Assembly: GCA_002382495.1 (NCBI GenBank)
Contig: DFXW01000043.1
Coordinates: 42,425-55,400, forward strand
Source of the DNA: Flavobacterium sp. UBA4098
Lineage (GTDB): Bacteria; Bacteroidota; Bacteroidia; Flavobacteriales; Flavobacteriaceae
Length of the DNA: 12,976 nt
Direction: 5' to 3'
Shown: positions 5,207 to 11,599 of the stretch, one piece after another
Layout of the letters: each line of letters starts with the position of its first letter
Position numbering within the stretch: position 1 is the stretch's first letter
The notes under the pieces: model-generated
The model's database searches: none
Told to the model about the DNA's origin: nothing
Seen by the model: only the letters and a program-made list of their open reading frames with translations
Translations under genes and position numbers: made by a program

Positions 5207-7969
5207 ATGAAAACAATGAAAAACTGGTTACTTACAGGATTAATGTTTTTAATGGTTTCTACTGCTTTTGCTCAAGGAAAAGTTTCAGGAACTGTTACAG
5301 ATGGTAAAGGTTCTTTGCCTGGAGCAAATATTGTTATTAAAGGAACAAAAATTGCTGTTTCAACAGATTTTGATGGAAAATTCTCTATCAACACAACTGC
5401 TAATTCAGGCGAATTAGTAATTTCTTTTATTGGTTACAAATCAAAAACAGTTAAATTCAATGGTACTGCTAGCGTAGGTACAGTTGCTTTAGTTGCTGAT
5501 GATAATCAATTACAAGAAATTGTAGTAAGAAGTTCGGTAGTGGACGTTGCTAAGGACAGAAAAACTCCAGTAGCAGTTTCTACTATTAAAGCGGCAGAAA
5601 TTCAAGAAAAACTAGGATCTCAAGAATTTCCTGAAATTTTAGCGAATACACCTTCTGTATATGCTACTAAATCAGGTGGAGGTTTTGGAGATTCAAGAAT
5701 TAACATTCGTGGATTTGATCAAAGAAATATTGCCGTATTAATTAACGGGGTTCCTGTTAATGACATGGAAAACAGTGCTGTATATTGGAGTAACTGGGCG
5801 GGTTTGTCTGACGTAACTTCTGCAATGCAAGTACAAAGAGGTTTAGGATCTTCTAAATTAGCGATTTCATCTGTAGGGGGTACTATTAATATCGTAACTC
5901 GTTCTGCTGATATGAAAGAAGGCGGAAGTGTTTCTGTAGGTGTTGCCAATGATAATTACTTGAAAAAAGCATTTTCATATTCAACAGGTGTAATGAAAAA
6001 TGGTTTGTCTACTTCTATTTTGTTGAGCCAAACTAATGGAGATGGTTATGTTGATGGAACTAAATTTGAAGCAGGTAACTACTTTATCGGAATTGGTTAC
6101 AAAATCAATCCTAAACACGATGTAGAATTTACTATTACTGGTGCACCACAATGGCACAATCAAAGATCTAATGCGCCAACAATTGCTCAGTTTATTAAAT
6201 ATGGTTCTAATGGTGAGCCAAACAGAAGATACAACAACGATTGGGGTATTTTAAATGGTAAAGAGTATAACTTTAGAACTAACTTTTATCACAAACCAAT
6301 TGCATCGGTTAACTGGGATTACAAAATTAACGACAAAACTAAATTATCTACTGTAGTGTATGGTTCTTGGGGTCGTGGTGGAGGATCTAACGGTGCTGGA
6401 GCAATGAGAGGAAATAGATTTTTCTCTGATAACTTAAGATTAGCTAATGGAATCATCAATGTGGATTTAATTAACGCTTGGAATTCAGGTAAAAATGTTG
6501 TAATCCCTGGATCTACAGGAACTTCAACTAGAACTTTAGTTGGGGGAGCTTACCAAAACAGCTCATCTACATCAAATAATACTACAAATGGTATTACAAA
6601 AATTGCTTCTATCAACTCACACAACTGGTATGGCGGTGTGGTTAACTTGAACACTAAATTATCAGAAAGATTTACTTTAGATTTTGGTGTTGATGCAAGA
6701 ACATATAGAGGTATTCACTACCAAAACATGGTTGATTTGTTAGGATCTACTAATTATGCTGATAATAACGATAAAAACAATCCAAACAGAGTATTAACAG
6801 GAACGTATGCTGCAAGACCAAATTTAAATCCTTTATATAGCTTGGGCTATCAAACAGATAAAATCAACTATAATAATGATGGTTTAGTAAATTGGTATGG
6901 AGCCTTTACTCAATTAGAGTATTCTGCTGATAAATTAACAGCTTTCTTCCAAGGGTCGGTTTCTAACCAAGGATTTAGAAGAGATGATTATTTCTTGTAC
7001 TTAACTCCTAACCCATTGTCATCTACAGATTACAAAAACTTGTTAGGTGGAAATGTTAAAGGGGGAGCTAACTACAACATCAATGATAATCATAATGTAT
7101 TTGTAAATGCAGGTTATTATTCTAAACAACCATTCTTTAATGCAGTATATCCAAATAATCAATCTTTAGTGAATGAAAACTTGACTAATGAAAAAGTATT
7201 AGGATTAGAAGCAGGATACGGTTTCCGTTCTGCAGTATTCAATGCAAATGTAAATGTATACCATACTACATGGAAAGACAGATACCAAAGATCTAATGAT
7301 GCAGATGTTGCTAACCCAGGTGGTTATTATGATTTTGCTGGAATTACTCAAGTACACTCAGGAGTGGAAGTAGATATGAATGCTAAAGTTGGTGATAAAT
7401 TAAAATTGAACGGAATGTTCTCATTAGGTAAATGGGTATATGAAGGCAATATCACTGGAAGAAGATTTGACGTTAATAACACCAATATTTCTGGTGGAAC
7501 ATCTACTACTTATTTCGTAGACGGAACAAGAGTTGGTGATGTAGCTCAAATGACAGCAAGTTTAGGTGCTGCATATGAATTAGCGCCACGTTTTAATGTT
7601 GATGCTAACTACAGATTATCTGATAAATTATTTGCAAGTTTAGATCCTACAAGACAAACTTCTGCGACAAACAAAGGAACATTAGAATTACCTTCTTATG
7701 GTCTTGTTGATGCTGGAATTTCATACAGATTATTGTTAGGAACTGACAAATCAAAATCATTGAATTTCAGATTAAACATCAATAACGTTTTAGACGAAGT
7801 TTACATTGCTGAGTCAAGATCTAATATTTTTGCTACTGATTTTGTTTCAGGTACATCAGGACCAACTTACAATTCAGCTGGAAGAACTTATAATGGTGTT
7901 GCAGATGCTAACCAAGTATTCTTCGGATTTGGAAGAACTTGGAATTTCACAATGCGTTATAACTTCTAA
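5207..7969 (+). CDS. TonB-dependent outer-membrane receptor
   Basis: The 920-residue precursor begins with a signal peptide cut after AFA at residue 22. A carboxypeptidase-like regulatory domain follows at about 24-97 (KVSGTVTDGKGSLPGANIVIKGT... with a DFDGKFSI core), common in Bacteroidota receptors. A TonB-box-like stretch, QEIVV, lies at 103-107. The plug domain at about 118-232 contains INIRGFDQRNIAVLINGVPVN-type sequence and ends in SSVGGTINIVTR. The rest is a beta-barrel rich in Asn, Tyr and Gly, and ends in an aromatic residue (MRYNF). Such proteins import large or scarce ligands across the outer membrane using TonB/ExbBD energy. No SusD-like lipoprotein or enzyme gene is adjacent, so it is not an obvious polysaccharide-utilisation SusC. 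The ligand (iron chelate, peptide or other) cannot be told. MetMet choice: ATG at 5207 or 5216; both keep the signal peptide. Confidence 0.93.
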   Translation: MKTMKNWLLTGLMFLMVSTAFAQGKVSGTVTDGKGSLPGANIVIKGTKIAVSTDFDGKFSINTTANSGELVISFIGYKSKTVKFNGTASVGTVALVADDNQLQEIVVRSSVVDVAKDRKTPVAVSTIKAAEIQEKLGSQEFPEILANTPSVYATKSGGGFGDSRINIRGFDQRNIAVLINGVPVNDMENSAVYWSNWAGLSDVTSAMQVQRGLGSSKLAISSVGGTINIVTRSADMKEGGSVSVGVANDNYLKKAFSYSTGVMKNGLSTSILLSQTNGDGYVDGTKFEAGNYFIGIGYKINPKHDVEFTITGAPQWHNQRSNAPTIAQFIKYGSNGEPNRRYNNDWGILNGKEYNFRTNFYHKPIASVNWDYKINDKTKLSTVVYGSWGRGGGSNGAGAMRGNRFFSDNLRLANGIINVDLINAWNSGKNVVIPGSTGTSTRTLVGGAYQNSSSTSNNTTNGITKIASINSHNWYGGVVNLNTKLSERFTLDFGVDARTYRGIHYQNMVDLLGSTNYADNNDKNNPNRVLTGTYAARPNLNPLYSLGYQTDKINYNNDGLVNWYGAFTQLEYSADKLTAFFQGSVSNQGFRRDDYFLYLTPNPLSSTDYKNLLGGNVKGGANYNINDNHNVFVNAGYYSKQPFFNAVYPNNQSLVNENLTNEKVLGLEAGYGFRSAVFNANVNVYHTTWKDRYQRSNDADVANPGGYYDFAGITQVHSGVEVDMNAKVGDKLKLNGMFSLGKWVYEGNITGRRFDVNNTNISGGTSTTYFVDGTRVGDVAQMTASLGAAYELAPRFNVDANYRLSDKLFASLDPTRQTSATNKGTLELPSYGLVDAGISYRLLLGTDKSKSLNFRLNINNVLDEVYIAESRSNIFATDFVSGTSGPTYNSAGRTYNGVADANQVFFGFGRTWNFTMRYNF

Positions 7970-7990
7970 GTAAAGAAAGTTACTACATAC

Positions 7991-8028
7991 AAACGGCAAC
8001 TCCACAAAAAGGAGTTGCCGTTTTTTTT
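7991..8028 (+). terminator. Intrinsic terminator of the TonB receptor gene
   Basis: A 13-bp perfect stem, AAACGGCAACTCC (7991-8003) with GGAGTTGCCGTTT (8011-8023), has a 7-base loop and an eight-base T run at 8021-8028. It is among the strongest terminators in the window and starts 21 bases after the stop codon. Confidence 0.92.
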
Positions 8029-8043
8029 GTACCAATTTTTTAC

Positions 8044-8051
8044 TATATTTG
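8044..8051 (+). promoter_or_regulatory. Possible -7 element for the four-helix protein gene
   Basis: TATATTTG fits TAnnTTTG and lies 21 bases before the ATG at 8073. The nearest TTG boxes (8027-8029 and 8015-8017) lie at spacings of 14 and 26, outside the preferred range; the former follows the receptor terminator's T run. Confidence 0.4.
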
Positions 8052-8072
8052 AAATTCAATTAAATAAGAATC

Positions 8073-8495
8073 ATGTACAATTTCATACAAAAATTTCATT
8101 CAGGCTGGGCGTATTTAGCTATTTTAGTTTTAGTTATAGCAGTAGTAAACTCATTTATTGGGAAATCATCTCAAAAAGAATTTACAGCCAAAGACCGTAA
8201 AATTGCCTTATTTGCTTTAATAGGAACCCATATTCAATTGTTAGTAGGTTTAGCGTTGTATTTTTTATCTCCACTAGGGTCAGCTGTTTTTGGACAAATG
8301 AAAAACGAGGCATACCGTTTAACTTCACTAGAACATCCATTAGTTAATATCATTGCGATTGTATTGATTACTATGGGTTGGTCTAAACATAAAAAAGCAA
8401 CCGCTAGCGAGGGAAAATTCAAATCTATTGCTATTTTTTATGGACTAGGATTGGTACTCATCTTAAGCAGAATTCCTTGGAATTTATGGTTCTAA
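8073..8495 (+). CDS. Small four-helix membrane protein, possibly cytochrome b-like
   Basis: The protein has 140 residues with four hydrophobic helices at about 12-30, 43-65, 87-103 and 117-133. It opens with MYNFIQKFHSGWAYL. Histidines at 9, 53, 88 and 106 sit in or at the ends of helices, in contexts such as FHSGW, GTHIQLLVGL and LEHPL. This resembles a family I recall from Flavobacteriia that is often labelled cytochrome b or hypothetical membrane protein. Paired helix histidines could bind haem, but that is inference. There is no signal peptide besides the first helix. The gene is single, between two terminators. An overlapping + strand frame starting at 8015 has no family features and is discarded. 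Function unknown; reality of the gene is well supported by its start context and terminator. Confidence 0.82.
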   Translation: MYNFIQKFHSGWAYLAILVLVIAVVNSFIGKSSQKEFTAKDRKIALFALIGTHIQLLVGLALYFLSPLGSAVFGQMKNEAYRLTSLEHPLVNIIAIVLITMGWSKHKKATASEGKFKSIAIFYGLGLVLILSRIPWNLWF

Positions 8496-8499
8496 ACAC

Positions 8500-8522
8500 A
8501 AGTCCTAAACAGGACTTTTTTT
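8500..8522 (+). terminator. Intrinsic terminator after the four-helix protein gene
   Basis: AAGTCCT (8500-8506) pairs with AGGACTT (8511-8517) around the tetraloop AAAC, followed by a T run through 8522. The stem is short but perfect and begins 5 bases after the stop codon. Confidence 0.8.
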
Positions 8523-8554
8523 ATCCTATTATTTAAAATTAAAAAACAACAAAC

Positions 8555-9037
8555 ATGAAAAAAGGTTTGATACTGTTGTGTATTGTATTTGTTGTTGGAT
8601 TAGTTTGGAGTCAAACATCGATTCAAAGTAAACAAAAGCAAACAATAGCAAAAGATACAGTTAAAAAAAGTAAAACTACTGCTGCTGATATTTCTTTAGT
8701 GACGGATAGCATTTCAACTAAACCACTCCAACTAAAGGCATTTAAAAAGTCAGTTATTGCATCTTATTATGCTGATAAATTTAACGGAAGACGTACTACT
8801 AGCGGAAAAAAATTCAGCAATAACGGCTATACTGCAGCGCACAAAAAATTACCATTTGGCACCAAGCTTAAAGTAACTAATGAAGCCAACGGTAAATCGG
8901 TTATAGTCGAAGTTACAGATAGAGGGCCATTTGTACGTTCGAAAGAGATTGATTTAACCAAACGTGCTTTTATGGATTTAGCCGATAATAAAAGAAGCGG
9001 AATGTTGCGTGTGAAAATCGAAATAATAGAAAACTAA
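8555..9037 (+). CDS. RlpA-like secreted double-psi beta-barrel protein
   Basis: The 160-residue precursor has a signal peptide (MKK, hydrophobic core to about 17, likely cut near VWS-Q at 19). A Lys/Thr/Ser-rich linker runs to about 65. The RlpA/DPBB domain spans about 67-157: ASYYADKFNGRRTTSG, then YTAAHKKLPFGTKLKVTN, then VIVEVTDRGPF and EIDLTKRAF. RlpA proteins act on peptidoglycan at the division septum; some are lytic transglycosylases specific for denuded glycan. Conserved His96 and Asp122 are present. The Glu of the usual SGE or NGE motif is replaced by Lys85 (SGKKF), so catalysis is doubtful. No SPOR domain is present, unlike classical RlpA. The stop lies one base from the convergent CYTH gene stop. 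Family assignment is sure; enzymatic activity is not. Confidence 0.9.
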   Translation: MKKGLILLCIVFVVGLVWSQTSIQSKQKQTIAKDTVKKSKTTAADISLVTDSISTKPLQLKAFKKSVIASYYADKFNGRRTTSGKKFSNNGYTAAHKKLPFGTKLKVTNEANGKSVIVEVTDRGPFVRSKEIDLTKRAFMDLADNKRSGMLRVKIEIIEN

Positions 9038-9038
9038 G

Positions 9039-9506
9039 TTACCAACTTGTAAACGGATGTTGACTTAAATAGGAGTTGTAATAGCGGTCGTCATGACTAA
9101 CTTCCTTTCCTAACCAAATTGGTTTTTCAAAAAATTCGTTTTCTGATTGTAGTTCTACTTCAGCTATAATTAGTCCTTCGTTTTCTCCAAAAAATTCATC
9201 TACTTCAAATAGGTGCTTTCCTACCGGTACTTCGTAACGGTTTTTCTCAATTATTCCCTTTTCACAAAGAAGTAAAAGAGCTTTAGCTTCTTCAAGAGGA
9301 ATTTGTTTTTCCCATTCATAACGAGATAGTCCACTTTCATTTGATTTCCCTTTAATGGTCAAAAATCCTTTCTCACCTTTAATACGCACCCGTACGGTAC
9401 GTTCTGGTGCGGAATTCAAATAGCCTTGTGCAATATGATTTTTGCGCAAAGCATCGTTTTTAAATGCGTCTGAGCTAACTAAAAACTTTCTTTCTATTTC
9501 AATCAT
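9039..9506 (-). CDS. CYTH domain protein, probable inorganic triphosphatase
   Basis: This 155-residue protein has the CYTH (triphosphate tunnel metalloenzyme) fold. The signature E-x-E-x-K is at Glu3, Glu5 and Lys7 (MIEIERKFLV). Basic residues for triphosphate binding follow: Arg36, Arg39 and Arg41 (RTVRVRIKG), Lys52 and Lys54 (TIKGK), and Arg90. Acidic metal-binding positions include Glu64 and Glu66 (YEWEK), Asp103, and Glu116 and Glu118 (AEVEL). Its length and EIERKFLV start match short bacterial members, some of which hydrolyse tripolyphosphate; adenylate cyclase (CyaB type) and thiamine triphosphatase are other activities in the superfamily. It is cytoplasmic. It diverges from dinB across 68 bases and converges tail to tail with the RlpA-like gene. 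The exact substrate cannot be read from sequence. Confidence 0.92.
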   Translation of the reverse strand: MIEIERKFLVSSDAFKNDALRKNHIAQGYLNSAPERTVRVRIKGEKGFLTIKGKSNESGLSRYEWEKQIPLEEAKALLLLCEKGIIEKNRYEVPVGKHLFEVDEFFGENEGLIIAEVELQSENEFFEKPIWLGKEVSHDDRYYNSYLSQHPFTSW

Positions 9507-9514
9507 ATTGAATT

Positions 9515-9554
9515 GGATTAGTTGATTTCAAAGTTAGGTGTTTTCTCCTAATCC
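9515..9554. repeat. Inverted repeat GGATTAG/CTAATCC in the CYTH-dinB spacer
   Basis: GGATTAG (9515-9521) and CTAATCC (9548-9554) are perfect 7-base inverted copies with centres 33 bases apart. A nested TTAGG (9534-9538) / CCTAA (9547-9551) pair also occurs. The repeats frame the divergent promoter region. Operator function is a guess based on position. Confidence 0.3.
9529..9536 (-). promoter_or_regulatory. Possible -7 element of the CYTH gene promoter
   Basis: Read on the - strand this is TAACTTTG, a TAnnTTTG match ending 22 bases before the ATG at 9506. No TTG is present at the right distance upstream. Confidence 0.35.
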
Positions 9555-9562
9555 TTTTTGTA

Positions 9563-9570
9563 TAAATTTG
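9563..9570 (+). promoter_or_regulatory. Possible -7 element of dinB, implying a leaderless mRNA
   Basis: TAAATTTG matches TAnnTTTG but ends only 4 bases before the dinB ATG at 9575. If it is the promoter, the transcript starts at or next to the ATG. No TTG lies 17-23 bases upstream. Confidence 0.35.
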
Positions 9571-9574
9571 TGCT

Positions 9575-10657
9575 ATGCTCGAAATTAATTCCAATAGAAA
9601 AATCATTCACATCGACATGGATGCGTTTTATGCTTCTGTGGAGCAAATGGATCATCCTGAATTAAGAGGCAAACCAATTGCCGTTGGCGGCTCTGAAAAC
9701 AGAGGCGTTGTCGCAGCTGCAAGTTACGAAGCTAGAAAGTTTGGTGTACGAAGTGCTATTAGCGGTGTTTTGGCAAAAAAAAATTGTCCAGATCTTATTT
9801 TTGTTCGACCTCGTTTTGATCGTTACAAAGAAATCTCAAAAAAAATCCATGCTATTTTTCATGATTATACTGATTTGATTGAGCCACTTTCTCTTGACGA
9901 AGCGTATTTAGATGTAACACATAATAAAAAAGGGAATCCTAGTGCAACGCTATTGGCAAAAGAAATCAGAACCCGAATTTTGAATGAAGTAGGTTTGACA
10001 GCTTCAGCGGGAATTTCGGTAAACAAATTTGTAGCCAAAATAGCCAGTGATTACAATAAACCTAATGGTCAAAAAACGGTTAATCCTGACGAGGTGCTTT
10101 CCTTTTTGGAAGAATTACCAATTCGGAAATTCTATGGAGTGGGTAAAGTGACTACTGAAAAAATGTACCAATTGGGAATTTTCACTGGTTTGGAATTAAA
10201 AAGTAAATCATTAGAATTTTTATCAAGCCACTTTGGAAAATCAGGTGCCTTTTATTACCATGTGGTACGCGGGATTCACAATAGTGAAGTAAAACCCGAT
10301 CGAATTACAAAATCGGTAGCAGCTGAGCATACTTTTGACACCAATTTATCTTCTGAAATTTTCATGTTGGAGCAACTTGAAAAAATCGCAACCAGTTTAG
10401 AGCGCCGATTGAAGAAACAAAATATTGCTGGTAAAACAGTAACTTTAAAAATTAAATACAGCGATTTTTCGCAACAAACACGAAGTAAAACGGTTCCCTA
10501 TTTTATTGCAGATAAAGGCTTGATTCTTGAAAATGTAAAAGAGCTGTTGTATCAAGAGCGAATGAAAGATTCTGTTCGCTTACTCGGAATATCCTTAAGT
10601 AATTTGAATACGGAACAAAAGAAAACAGTAGTAGTACAATTGCAGTTTGCTTTTTAA
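9575..10657 (+). CDS. dinB: DNA polymerase IV, Y-family translesion polymerase
   Basis: The 360-residue protein copies damaged DNA templates with low fidelity. The palm motif IIHIDMDAFYASVEQ carries catalytic Asp14 and the steric-gate aromatic Tyr19. The second catalytic motif, PLSLDEAYLDVT, carries Asp108 and Glu109. The ASYEARKFGVRSAI finger motif (49-62) and SAGISVNKFVAKIASDYNKPNGQ-type palm sequence follow. A helix-hairpin-helix region is seen near KFYGVGKVT. The little-finger domain is C-terminal, ending in QLQFAF (355-360), a typical beta-clamp binding peptide at the extreme C-terminus. The next Met (15) lies inside the catalytic motif, so ATG 9575 is the only sensible start. Length is normal for the family. 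It has its own terminator. No clear LexA box is recognised upstream, so SOS control cannot be judged. Confidence 0.97.
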   Translation: MLEINSNRKIIHIDMDAFYASVEQMDHPELRGKPIAVGGSENRGVVAAASYEARKFGVRSAISGVLAKKNCPDLIFVRPRFDRYKEISKKIHAIFHDYTDLIEPLSLDEAYLDVTHNKKGNPSATLLAKEIRTRILNEVGLTASAGISVNKFVAKIASDYNKPNGQKTVNPDEVLSFLEELPIRKFYGVGKVTTEKMYQLGIFTGLELKSKSLEFLSSHFGKSGAFYYHVVRGIHNSEVKPDRITKSVAAEHTFDTNLSSEIFMLEQLEKIATSLERRLKKQNIAGKTVTLKIKYSDFSQQTRSKTVPYFIADKGLILENVKELLYQERMKDSVRLLGISLSNLNTEQKKTVVVQLQFAF

Positions 10658-10660
10658 CAC

Positions 10661-10691
10661 AAAACCCCATCACGATTCGTAATGGGGTTTT
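10661..10691. terminator. Bidirectional terminator between dinB and the YccA-family gene
   Basis: AAAACCCCAT (10661-10670) pairs with ATGGGGTTTT (10682-10691), with an inner ACG/CGT stem and loop ATT. U-rich ends occur in both directions, so it can end both convergent genes. It begins 4 bases after the dinB stop and lies 22 bases from the end of the - strand gene. Confidence 0.85.
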
Positions 10692-10712
10692 ATTTATCTA
10701 GAAGAGTTGAGC

Positions 10713-11474
10713 TTAATCTCTGCTGTTTAATTTTGACAATAATCGCAAGAATTCCATGTACAGCCAAACAAGGGTAATCATCAATCCCATTGCGCCATAC
10801 CATTCCATGTATTTTGGCATTTTTCTGTTGGCACCTTCTTCAATTTGATCAAAGTCCAAGAATAAATTCATAGCTGCAATTACAATAACAAAAACACTGA
10901 TTCCAATACTCATCATTGAATTTCCGTGATGTACAGGTGTAAAACTAGTAAACAAAGAAACCAACCACGAAATCAAATAATAAGTAGCAATAGCTAAAGT
11001 TGCAGCAATTACAATAGATTTAAATCGTTCAGTAACTTGTACGATTTTGAATTTGTACAATCCCAAACAAACGGCAAAAGTTACTAAAGTAGCTCCAACA
11101 GCTTGGGTAACAATACCTGGAAATTTTAATTCGAAAATGGCCGAAATACCACCAATGAATAAGCCTTCAAAAATCGCATAACCTGGAGCTAAATAACCAG
11201 AAAGTTGGGGTTTGAATGTAGCAATAATTACTAAGATAAGACCCATTATTGCGCCTCCAATCATTGGAACCATTGGACTTTGTCCGTTAGCTGCCATCCA
11301 CCAAGTAATCATGGCTGCTGCAGTTAGTAGTAAAAACAAAATCAAACTTTTGTTCATTGTTCCTGCTATGGTCATTGTTTGTTCGTGACCAATTATAGTT
11401 GCTTCGTGAACTTCTTCTTTTGATGAAGTAAAGATTCTATTGTTTAAGAACGGGTTTTTAGAATTTGAACTCAT
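10713..11474 (-). CDS. Bax inhibitor-1/YccA family membrane protein
   Basis: The 253-residue integral membrane protein has a soluble N-terminal stretch of about 40 residues (MSSNSKNPFLNNRIF, a start typical of this branch). Seven hydrophobic helices follow at about 42-62, 69-86, 97-115, 121-141, 153-175, 188-208 and 225-246. The GYAIFEGLFIGGIS segment (98-111), the FLDFDQIEEG segment (205-214) with clustered acidic residues, and the EWYGAMGLMITLVWLYMEFLRLL last helix are characteristic. Relatives in other bacteria are pH-sensitive calcium leak channels or interact with the FtsH protease; which applies here is unknown. It has its own -7 element upstream and is separated from pyruvate kinase by a terminator, so it is probably a single-gene unit. 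Confidence 0.93.
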   Translation of the reverse strand: MSSNSKNPFLNNRIFTSSKEEVHEATIIGHEQTMTIAGTMNKSLILFLLLTAAAMITWWMAANGQSPMVPMIGGAIMGLILVIIATFKPQLSGYLAPGYAIFEGLFIGGISAIFELKFPGIVTQAVGATLVTFAVCLGLYKFKIVQVTERFKSIVIAATLAIATYYLISWLVSLFTSFTPVHHGNSMMSIGISVFVIVIAAMNLFLDFDQIEEGANRKMPKYMEWYGAMGLMITLVWLYMEFLRLLSKLNSRD

Positions 11475-11496
11475 AATATTTTTAGATTTAGTGTAT

Positions 11497-11504
11497 CAAA
11501 AGTA
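11497..11504 (-). promoter_or_regulatory. Likely -7 element of the YccA-family gene
   Basis: On the - strand this reads TACTTTTG, a TAnnTTTG match, 22 bases before the ATG. A TTG box (complement of 11517-11519) lies upstream with only a 12-base spacer, shorter than the usual range. Confidence 0.4.
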
Positions 11505-11509
11505 AATAT

Positions 11510-11552
11510 ATTTTGACAACTAAATGTTTAATTATTCATAAAATTTTGACAA
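11510..11552. repeat. Direct repeat ATTTTGACAA, 33 bases apart
   Basis: ATTTTGACAA is present at 11510-11519 and 11543-11552, both upstream of the YccA-family gene. Their spacing is about three helical turns. A third copy at 10730-10739 lies inside the coding end of the same gene, where it encodes Ser-Lys-Leu and neighbours, so it may be chance. Confidence 0.35.
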
Positions 11553-11553
11553 T

Positions 11554-11581
11554 AAAAAAGCCCTCGATTAGAGGGCTTTTT
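11554..11581 (-). terminator. Intrinsic terminator of pyruvate kinase
   Basis: AAAAAAGCCCTC (11554-11565) pairs with GAGGGCTTTTT (11571-11581) around the loop GATTA. On the - strand the stem is followed by a T run of six. It lies 18 bases after the pyk stop codon and separates pyk from the YccA-family gene. Confidence 0.92.
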
Positions 11582-11599
11582 AAAGATATAAAGTAAATA

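Noticed and set aside
8015..8200. 61-codon + strand frame overlapping the four-helix protein gene
   Set aside because: It starts inside the receptor terminator and has no recognisable features. The 8073 frame encodes coherent membrane helices and ends right before a terminator.
10730..10739. Third copy of ATTTTGACAA as a regulatory site
   Set aside because: It lies inside the coding end of the YccA-family gene and is accounted for by its codons.
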